7,140 nucleotides of DNA from Elusimicrobia bacterium CG08_land_8_20_14_0_20_44_26. GTDB taxonomy: Bacteria > CG03. The notes below the pieces were generated by a model. The model saw only the letters and a program-made list of their open reading frames with translations. It had not been told where the DNA came from and did not search any database. Both the position numbers and the translations under genes were made by a program. The stretch spans positions 1 through 7,140 of the forward strand of contig PEXM01000008.1 of assembly GCA_002779055.1 (NCBI GenBank), in the 5' to 3' direction. Positions 1 to 5,372 of the stretch are shown piece after piece; the stretch's first letter is position 1, and each line of letters begins with the position of its first letter.

Positions 1-625
1 TCTCTTCAAAAGAGCAGATGCGGGAATCATAGATATTTTTACTCTTGACTCCCGAATCGATAAGCTGCGTTTTAATAATTTTTTTAAGGTCCGCAAAATA
101 CTTGCCCTTTTTCTTTTTAACGAATATTTCCGGAAACATGTGCACAACTTCTGCGGAAAACTCAAAATGTTTCGTGCAGATTCCCGGACCTATTACGATT
201 TTTATCGACGTCAAATCAATCGGATAATTTTTCCTGATGTTCTCAAGCGCCGAAATTATGATGTTTGAAGAAACGCCTCTCCAGCCGGCGTGGACAATTC
301 CCGCATAACCGGTTATGGCATCATTGAAATAAACCGGTATGCAGTCGGCGGTGAATACGCCCATAACGACATTTTTGTCATTGGTTATAAGAGCGTCGGT
401 TTCGGGCACGGGAAGCGCTGTCTGAAAATCTACAAAACCGATGTTTGTTTTGTGAACCTGCTCGGCACAAACGAATTTCGCTTGTTGGAAATGTTGTCGG
501 ATGAAAGCGGCTCTCGCTTCCTCATTCTTCATATCGCCCGAAGATGCAAGCGAAAAAAGAGCACGAACCGTCCCGCCGAGCGATTCCGAAAAATCAATAA
601 AATCCGAATTTGTATTTTTTTTCAT
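1..625 (-). CDS. pgeF: Peptidoglycan editing factor / laccase-domain protein (YfiH/PgeF family), 3' end outside window
   Basis: The first 208 codons are present; the gene runs off the left edge without a stop. The translation carries the family's metal-site motifs: EQVH with His58, TADCIPV with Cys95, and HAGWRG with His112, followed by GPGIC and FEF around 146-156. The Cys-to-His spacing of 17 residues equals that of the zinc ligands in E. coli YfiH. Family members are cytoplasmic; E. coli PgeF removes wrongly incorporated L-serine from peptidoglycan precursors, and other members act on purine nucleosides, so the family alone does not fix the substrate. The ATG at 625-623 is chosen because the N-terminus then lines up with the family start; no clear Shine-Dalgarno precedes it, and an in-frame TTG four codons upstream is an alternative. 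It lies 100 bp downstream of pilT, separated by a palindromic repeat. The family call is firm; the exact start is less so. Confidence 0.93.
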   Translation of the reverse strand, partial: MKKNTNSDFIDFSESLGGTVRALFSLASSGDMKNEEARAAFIRQHFQQAKFVCAEQVHKTNIGFVDFQTALPVPETDALITNDKNVVMGVFTADCIPVYFNDAITGYAGIVHAGWRGVSSNIIISALENIRKNYPIDLTSIKIVIGPGICTKHFEFSAEVVHMFPEIFVKKKKGKYFADLKKIIKTQLIDSGVKSKNIYDSRICSFEE

Positions 626-644
626 TCGTAAATCCAATTCCCAT

Positions 645-696
645 TGTAGTTGCCCAATTCATTGGGCAGGTCTGCCTGATAAATCAGGCAACTACA
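645..696. repeat. Double-hairpin REP/BIME-like palindromic element
   Basis: This 52-bp element has outer arms TGTAGTTGCC (645-654) and GGCAACTACA (687-696) that are perfect inverted copies. Inside are two separate perfect hairpins: GCCCAAT/ATTGGGC (652-667, 2-nt loop) and GCCTGAT/ATCAGGC (674-689, 2-nt loop). The centre, GCAGGTCTGC (666-675), is also self-complementary. Each hairpin has GTAG on its outer side (646-649, and 692-695 on the other strand). In known REP sequences a GTAG tetranucleotide next to a hairpin is the recognition mark of REP-associated tyrosine transposases (TnpA-REP/RAYT), and two REPs in opposite orientation form a BIME. No transposase is in the window. In the pilT-pgeF transcript it would fold into strong hairpins and could affect read-through or stability, but there is no U-tract, so it is not a standard terminator. 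Confidence 0.75.
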
Positions 697-725
697 TTTT
701 AAGGAGACGGTTCTCTTTCTTTTTG

Positions 726-1865
726 TCAAAATATCTTTCTGTCTTCTCTCTTTACCGTATTTTTTTCCGGACCTTCGGGACCGAAGCCCGTCGCCGCTGT
801 TGAAGTATCCACCCCTCGCATATAAAGTTTGAACTCCTCAGGGTTGGTAGAGGCCGCGAGAGCGTCTTCCTCGCTTATGATATCCTTTCTGCGCAAATCA
901 AAAAGCGCCTGATTGAATGTCTGCATACCGTAGTAAGAGCCCTTTGCCATAATGTCGTAAATTTCCGAAATCGTGTTTTCCGCAATATTTTTCCTGACAA
1001 TCTCCGTGTTTATCAGAATTTCGCATACGGGCACAAGCTTCGTTCCGTCTTTGCTCCTTATTAACCTCATTGAAATGACAGCCCTGAGAATTTCCGCAAG
1101 TTGCTGCCTGACCTGGTTCTGATGCGAAACCGGGAAAAAATCTATGATTCTTGAAATCGTCTGAAAAGCGTCTATCGTGTGGACGGTTGAAAAAACAAGA
1201 TTGCCGACCTCCGCCGCCGTCAGACCCGCGGCAATGGTGTCAATGTCGCGCATCTCGCCGACCAGAATGACGTCGGGATCTTCTCTCACGATATTTTTCA
1301 GCGCCTCTACGTAAGATATCATATCCCCGCCGAGTTCGCGCTGAGAAATTATTGATTTTTTATCCTTAAAAAAATACTCAATCGGGTCTTCAAGCGTAAC
1401 TATGTGCGCGGCTCTCGTTTCATTTATGTGATTTATCATTGCGGCAAGAGTCGTCGACTTTCCAGTTCCGGCGGGCCCCGTCACAAGAACGAGACCGTTG
1501 TTGTTGGATGATATTTTCCTGAGTACCGCCGGAAGCCCGAGCGCCTCAAAACTGGAAGGCGCTTCCGAGATGGATCTAAAAACAGCCGCGAGCGTCCCGC
1601 GCTGGTAAAAAGCCGCTCCTCGGAACCTGCCCACACCGGCAACCGAATAAGAAAAATCGCACTGGAGTTTATTTTCAAGTTCCTTTATCTGTCGTTCATC
1701 CAGGATTGCCCTGACGCCGCTTTCTATTTCCTCTTTTTTAAGCGGCTTCATATCGGTCCTCACAAGAATCTTCTTCAATCTGAAAACGGGCGGTAGCCCC
1801 GTCCTTAAATGAAGGTCTGAGGCGCCGGAGTCGACCATACTTTTGAAAATTTTATCTATTTCCAA
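726..1865 (-). CDS. pilT: Type IV pilus twitching-motility ATPase PilT
   Basis: This 379-residue protein of the GspE/PilT secretion ATPase family should power pilus retraction as a cytoplasmic hexamer at the pilus base. Seen in the sequence: N-terminal domain beginning with GASDLHL (14-20) and PPVFRL; Walker A GPAGTGKST (130-138); Asp box LEDPIEY (158-164); Walker B region DPDVILVGEMRD (196-207); His box ending STVHT (226-230); and the C-terminal stretch GMQTFNQAL typical of PilT. The start is TTG at 1865-1863: AAAGGA lies 9 nt upstream and the resulting N-terminus fits the family, whereas the first ATG, nine codons later, falls close before the conserved GASDLHL. It starts 3 nt after the ftsZ stop, so coupled translation is likely. 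Some usual positions differ: AEVGNLVF replaces the common AETGHLVF, and the PilT signature AIRNLIRE reads IVRKNIAE. PilU or another retraction paralogue is possible. No pilus structural genes are in the window. Confidence 0.93.
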   Translation of the reverse strand: MEIDKIFKSMVDSGASDLHLRTGLPPVFRLKKILVRTDMKPLKKEEIESGVRAILDERQIKELENKLQCDFSYSVAGVGRFRGAAFYQRGTLAAVFRSISEAPSSFEALGLPAVLRKISSNNNGLVLVTGPAGTGKSTTLAAMINHINETRAAHIVTLEDPIEYFFKDKKSIISQRELGGDMISYVEALKNIVREDPDVILVGEMRDIDTIAAGLTAAEVGNLVFSTVHTIDAFQTISRIIDFFPVSHQNQVRQQLAEILRAVISMRLIRSKDGTKLVPVCEILINTEIVRKNIAENTISEIYDIMAKGSYYGMQTFNQALFDLRRKDIISEEDALAASTNPEEFKLYMRGVDTSTAATGFGPEGPEKNTVKREDRKIF

Positions 1866-1868
1866 AAT

Positions 1869-2942
1869 TTAGAATCCTTTTTTACGCAGCGCCGGCGGAA
1901 TATCAATGTTGCTGGATTCAAAGGCGCCGCCTTTTGAATAATAATAATCTTCTTCTTCGCTTCTTTCCGGCCGGCGGGGAACTTTTTCAAAATTCGTGGC
2001 CACAACGGTCACTCTCACCCTGTCTTCAAGTTTTTCATCGTATGTCTGACCGAAATACACATGGGCTTTCGGCGAGATTTCCTTATACACAAGCTCCATC
2101 GCATTAGAAACTTCAAACATCGTCAGATTTTCAGGATTTCCCGTAAAATTGACAAGGAGACCCCTCGCTCCCTCTATGGAAATATCTTCAAGCAGGGGGC
2201 TGCTTTTCGCCTGACGTATTGCATCTATCGTTCTATTCGGGCCCCTTCCTTCTCCTATTCCCATCAGAGCCCTGCCCGCGTCTTTCATTATTGCCCTGAT
2301 GTCCGCGAAGTCAACCTGTATCAGCGATTTTGAGGTGATAATATCGGTTATCGCCTGCACGCCCTGCCTCAGGACATCGTCAACAATTTTGTAGGCGTCT
2401 TCCATTAAGGTGTGTTCATCAATCCGGGAAAGAAGGTTCTGGTTCGGTATCGCTATTATCGTATCGGCATGGCCCTCCACATTTTTCAGGCCTTCTTCGG
2501 CTTGACTTGCGCGCACATGCCCTTCCCATGTAAAGGGCTTCGTCGCTATGACGACCGTGAGAATTCCCGCCTCTTTCGCCGCCGCAGCAAAAACAGGGGA
2601 GGCGCCCGTTCCCGTGCCTCCGCCCATTCCCACCGTCACAAAAACCATATCCGCGCCCGCGATGGCTTTCTTAATCATTTCTTTTGACTCTTCAGCGGCA
2701 GCCCGGCCGACTTCGGGATTTCCGCCGGCTCCGAGACCCTTTGTGCAGTTTTCGCCGAGTTGTATCCTGTATGTCGCAAGCGACTGTCTGAGGGCTTGAG
2801 CATCGGTGTTTGCCGAAATAAATTCAACGCCTTTTATATCCGACTGAATCATGCGGTTGACAGCATTACCCCCGCCGCCGCCGACGCCTATAACCTTTAT
2901 CCGCGCTCTTAAATTATCTTCCGACTCTACAAGTGTTATCAT
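1869..2942 (-). CDS. ftsZ: Cell division GTPase FtsZ
   Basis: This bacterial tubulin homologue polymerises with GTP into the Z-ring at midcell. The 357-residue protein shows GVGGGGGNAVNRM (19-31), NTDAQAL (45-51), the tubulin signature GMGGGTGTG (105-113, T4 loop), IPNQNLL (165-171) and the T7 loop VDFADIR (210-216) with catalytic Asp211 and Asp214. After the core comes a short acidic linker of about 25 residues and a C-terminal peptide, DIPPALRKK, matching the usual DIPxFLR peptide that binds FtsA and other partners. In the T7 loop the residue before Val-Asp is Gln209 where E. coli has Asn207. ATG at 2942-2940 is preceded by AGGAGG with a 6-nt spacer. pilT follows after 3 nt, so the two form an operon. 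The upstream neighbour is a YfhO-family gene rather than ftsQ/ftsA, so the usual division cluster is not intact here. A hairpin leader and a candidate promoter lie upstream. Confidence 0.98.
   Translation of the reverse strand: MITLVESEDNLRARIKVIGVGGGGGNAVNRMIQSDIKGVEFISANTDAQALRQSLATYRIQLGENCTKGLGAGGNPEVGRAAAEESKEMIKKAIAGADMVFVTVGMGGGTGTGASPVFAAAAKEAGILTVVIATKPFTWEGHVRASQAEEGLKNVEGHADTIIAIPNQNLLSRIDEHTLMEDAYKIVDDVLRQGVQAITDIITSKSLIQVDFADIRAIMKDAGRALMGIGEGRGPNRTIDAIRQAKSSPLLEDISIEGARGLLVNFTGNPENLTMFEVSNAMELVYKEISPKAHVYFGQTYDEKLEDRVRVTVVATNFEKVPRRPERSEEEDYYYSKGGAFESSNIDIPPALRKKGF
1875..1880 (-). promoter_or_regulatory. Ribosome-binding site of pilT inside the 3' end of ftsZ
   Basis: AAAGGA on the minus strand is formed by the last Lys and Gly codons of ftsZ. 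It ends 9 nt before the TTG at 1865-1863. This decides in favour of the TTG start and implies that ribosomes finishing ftsZ sit over the pilT initiation region. Confidence 0.6.
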
Positions 2943-2948
2943 ACATAA

Positions 2949-2954
2949 CCTCCT
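2949..2954 (-). promoter_or_regulatory. Strong Shine-Dalgarno of ftsZ
   Basis: AGGAGG on the minus strand, 6 nt before the ATG at 2942-2940. An out-of-frame ATG lies within the spacer 4 nt upstream of the real start and would give only a ten-codon frame, so the downstream ATG is the ftsZ start. Confidence 0.8.
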
Positions 2955-2962
2955 GCGTTTTA

Positions 2963-3012
2963 CCCCCTCTGCTTCGCATCTCCCCCTTGATAAGGGGGGG
3001 ATTGAGAGGGAG
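2963..3012 (-). promoter_or_regulatory. Nested GC-rich hairpin in the ftsZ leader
   Basis: The inner stem is CCCCCTT (2982-2988) with AAGGGGG (2992-2998) around a 3-nt loop. The outer arms CCCTCT (2965-2970) and AGAGGG (3005-3010) can also pair. The structure ends about 8 nt before the AGGAGG of ftsZ. There is no run of U after it on the minus strand, so it is not a clear terminator of the upstream gene. Alternatives are a 5'-UTR structure that controls ftsZ translation or mRNA stability, or one copy of a dispersed palindromic repeat. The fold is seen; the function is inference. Confidence 0.5.
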
Positions 3013-3048
3013 TGTTCCCCGCTACATTAAAACAATGCTTATTTGTAT

Positions 3049-3077
3049 ATTTTAGGAAATCTACCGGCGATAGTAAA
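3049..3077 (-). promoter_or_regulatory. Candidate sigma-70-type promoter for ftsZ-pilT
   Basis: On the minus strand TTTACT (3077-3072) and TAAAAT (3054-3049) are separated by exactly 17 nt, matching four and five of six consensus positions. Transcription would begin near 3042 and give a leader of about 100 nt that includes the hairpin at 2963-3012. In AT-rich intergenic DNA such matches arise by chance, so this is only a candidate. Confidence 0.35.
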
Positions 3078-3083
3078 GCGCCA

Positions 3084-3202
3084 TTCTCTTCACTCTTCAC
3101 TCCCGCCTAAGGCGGATTTCGTCCGCTCAAAGGCGGCATCAACTTCCCTTTTTACTTTATTACTTTTTTACTTTATTACTTTTTTCTCTTCACTCTTCAC
3201 TC
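3084..3202. repeat. Low-complexity repeat block between the YfhO-family gene and ftsZ
   Basis: Two identical 19-bp copies of a TTCTCTTCACTCTTCACTC repeat sit exactly 100 bp apart (3084-3102 and 3184-3202). Between them lie a palindrome CCGCCT-A-AGGCGG (3103-3115), an overlapping hairpin GCGGA/TCCGC (3112-3126) with a further GGCGG at 3132-3136, and two perfect tandem copies of the 16-mer TTTTTACTTTATTACT (3149-3164 and 3165-3180). The right-hand part is coding: the last ten or so residues of the YfhO-family protein and its stop at 3170-3168 fall inside the repeats. The arrangement suggests slippage or duplication at the 3' end of that gene. No gene is seen in the 225-bp gap. Confidence 0.75.
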
Positions 3203-5192
3203 TTTTTAGGACGAGCAGAAAAATAAAGGCAATCGTAAGAAGAGTAAACGCCTGGCCTATTTTATATGAGAGCGGCTCGTATATAAATTTTACGGTGTGC
3301 TCGCCAGATGGGACTTTAACAGCCCTGAATACATAATCTGCTCTATAAATTTGTGTTTTTATCCCGTCAATATAAGCCCGCCAGCCTGGATAAAACGTAT
3401 CGCTTAACACAAGATATCCCGTATGAGAATTTTTTACGTTTATAATAACTTTGCCGGGTTCATATTTCAGTATTTCGCATTCGTTTTTTATGGCAGTCGC
3501 GCCTTTAATTTTTTCGTCCCGACCCTCAAAAACGACTTCCGATGCAGGGAAAAAAGAATCGCCTGTAATATAATCCATGATTTTTTCGTCTTTCATTTTA
3601 ACGGCCGTTGCGACGAAAAAGGATCTCGGCAGGCAATTTTTGTTTTCGTAAATTTTAACTCTGCCGGGAAAAACAAGTTTGTATTTATCCGACTCAATTT
3701 CATTTTTACTTAAAACATACCTTACATTGAGGAGAGAAAGCGGGCCGTTGGCCCTGTCCAAATCCTTATTCAGAAAAGCCCTTTTGAGAAAAACGCTGAA
3801 TCGCCCCACCCTCATCGGGTCCTCACCGGCGGCGTTAAAAAGACCGTAACACAAATTAATATTGCCGTGCAGGTCATCGCGCCATTGGATGATGTCCGAA
3901 ACCGCCCTGTCATCGTCGGTCTCCCGCGTCAAAAAGAAACGGTCGCCGCCTTTGCGCTGGATGAGGAAAGCCGTCTTCCCGCCGTAAAACTTGAAGAATT
4001 TATCGCTTGCGGCGGGATTAAATTTCTGACCCGTTGAAAAAAGTTCAAAGAACATAACGAGTGCGGCAGCCGCTTTTAATTTATCCGGAACATTTTTAAC
4101 GTCGCAACCCAAACCCGCTAAAAGCGAAACCGAAAACACCGACAAAAAAAGCGCTGTCGCCGGAAAACGCACCATTCTGAAAAATGGGATTGACCTATAA
4201 ATAAATTTAAAAATAAAGGTGTTGCTTCCCAGAGCCCATAAAACGGAAATAATAAAAATAAAAATCAGAAAACGCCTTATTTTCCCGCCCGAAGACGCTG
4301 CGCCGACGCAGACGAGAAAAAAAGCGGCAACGCCGACATAACATGAATACGCCCATTTTTGAGGATACTTGAAAAAGGGATTCACAAAATTCAAAAGACC
4401 CGTCCACGGCAGAGAGTTTGTGGAAGCCATGCCGTAATCCAGGCCGGACGGGACGCCCCTCACCGACAAACGCACAAACTCAAACGACGGAATAAGTTGA
4501 ACGGCTGAAAGAAACGCCGCAAGAATCCCCGACAAACCGAGAATACAAAAAGCGTCTAACCGCCGCGCCGATAACGCGCGAAAGCAGGCGAAAAAGAGGA
4601 GAAACAAAATACTGTAAAAAACAACCTGAGGATGGCCCGCGAGAAACTGTAAGGCAAAGATAATTCCAAGAAGAATCGTCAGATTTTTTTTATCCTTTGA
4701 TTTAAGCGCTTTCAAAAGAATAAGAAATTCAGCGGGAAGCCAGACGGAGGCGGCAAAAACGCTCAAGAAAACAATTCTTGAAACCGTATAACCGTTGAAT
4801 GCGTATATCACTCCCGCTATGAAAGATGAAGAATCGCGGGCGCCCATTTCCTTCATCAGATAAAACGTAAAAAGCCAGGCGAGAAAAATATGAAACAGTA
4901 TATAAATCCTGAAAGCAGCGGGAAAAGGAAGAATTTGGAAAATTATGTTAGGCGGATAAAAAACGGCGGTCTGCATATTCGCGGCAAAAGGCGTTCCGCC
5001 ATAAGAATAGGGATTCCAGAGAGGGACATTTCCTGTTTTTATCTCGGCGGCGGCATACACCATCCAGGGTTTAAACTGCGTCAGTATATCTCCTGTGTAA
5101 TAGATTTTCCCCGTAAATAATATTTTGTAAAAAAAACCGACAAACAAAACGAAAAAAAACAAAAAATATTTCCGTTCCCGAAACGAAATCAT
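3168..5192 (-). CDS. YfhO-family polytopic membrane protein (GT-C-like)
   Basis: This is a 674-residue integral membrane protein. The N-terminal half has about ten hydrophobic segments (first at about 10-27, then about 75-112, 122-160, 171-205, 213-235, 282-300, 307-322 and 345-362). A soluble part follows (about 390-640), and a last membrane segment (about 646-662) precedes a basic tail. Family marks are Asp35 in YYTGDILTQF, the VPLWNPYSYGGTPF stretch (56-69), QLIPSFEFVRLSVRG (232-246), and the C-terminal YPGWRAYIDG (601-610) with its FRAVKVPSGEHTV follow-up. In Bacillus, YfhO takes part in glycosylating cell-envelope polymers using lipid-linked sugars; most members are uncharacterised, so the role here is only envelope glycosylation by analogy. 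ATG at 5192-5190 lacks a good Shine-Dalgarno. The C-terminal tail KRVKSEEKKVIK is encoded by simple repeats and is probably not conserved. The gene lies upstream of ftsZ but is separated by a 225-bp gap, so it is probably not in the ftsZ operon. Confidence 0.88.
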   Translation of the reverse strand: MISFRERKYFLFFFVLFVGFFYKILFTGKIYYTGDILTQFKPWMVYAAAEIKTGNVPLWNPYSYGGTPFAANMQTAVFYPPNIIFQILPFPAAFRIYILFHIFLAWLFTFYLMKEMGARDSSSFIAGVIYAFNGYTVSRIVFLSVFAASVWLPAEFLILLKALKSKDKKNLTILLGIIFALQFLAGHPQVVFYSILFLLFFACFRALSARRLDAFCILGLSGILAAFLSAVQLIPSFEFVRLSVRGVPSGLDYGMASTNSLPWTGLLNFVNPFFKYPQKWAYSCYVGVAAFFLVCVGAASSGGKIRRFLIFIFIISVLWALGSNTFIFKFIYRSIPFFRMVRFPATALFLSVFSVSLLAGLGCDVKNVPDKLKAAAALVMFFELFSTGQKFNPAASDKFFKFYGGKTAFLIQRKGGDRFFLTRETDDDRAVSDIIQWRDDLHGNINLCYGLFNAAGEDPMRVGRFSVFLKRAFLNKDLDRANGPLSLLNVRYVLSKNEIESDKYKLVFPGRVKIYENKNCLPRSFFVATAVKMKDEKIMDYITGDSFFPASEVVFEGRDEKIKGATAIKNECEILKYEPGKVIINVKNSHTGYLVLSDTFYPGWRAYIDGIKTQIYRADYVFRAVKVPSGEHTVKFIYEPLSYKIGQAFTLLTIAFIFLLVLKRVKSEEKKVIK

Positions 5193-5201
5193 AAATCTAC
5201 T

Positions 5202-5366
5202 TTAAAAAGTTTTAGCAGTGTCCCACATTTGTGTATTTATCCCATTCTTTGCAATAGTTTGTGCAATATAGACCGACGATAAATGCGTTCTACTGTAATA
5301 AATGGGTTTATTGCGTTCCATCATAGAATACCAAAATTTAAACACATCGTTGAAACTCATCTGCAT
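5202..5366 (-). CDS. Small open reading frame, 54 codons, unknown
   Basis: The frame opens with ATG at 5366-5364, 6 nt after the stop of the AlbA_2 gene and in the same reading frame, and ends at TAA 5204-5202, 9 nt before the YfhO-family start. The product begins MQMSFNDVFKFWYSMMERNK, ends NTQMWDTAKTF, and has no membrane segment or motif that I recognise. A GGGA about 15 nt upstream is too far for a good ribosome-binding site. Residue composition looks protein-like for AT-rich DNA. It could be a small gene, a fragment of a decayed gene of the accessory block, or chance. If it is not a gene, the stretch 5193-5372 holds nothing else that I can name. Confidence 0.3.
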   Translation of the reverse strand: MQMSFNDVFKFWYSMMERNKPIYYSRTHLSSVYIAQTIAKNGINTQMWDTAKTF

Positions 5367-5372
5367 AAATAT

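Noticed and set aside
290..803. Plus-strand open frames opposite pgeF and running towards the pilT end
   Set aside because: They oppose well-supported minus-strand genes and cross the palindromic element; their translations show no family features.
2061..2799. Several plus-strand open frames opposite ftsZ
   Set aside because: Shadows of the strongly conserved ftsZ coding strand; Arg/Ser-rich translations without motifs.
2963..3012. Rho-independent terminator for the YfhO-family gene
   Set aside because: No U-run follows the stem on the minus strand, and it lies more than 150 bp past the stop codon, next to the ftsZ ribosome-binding site.
5284..5318. Small hairpin AATAAA/TTTATT (5297-5312) between two TGCGTTC copies, as a terminator or attachment site
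   Set aside because: The stem is only A/T pairs with no U-tract, and 7-bp direct repeats are expected by chance in AT-rich DNA.
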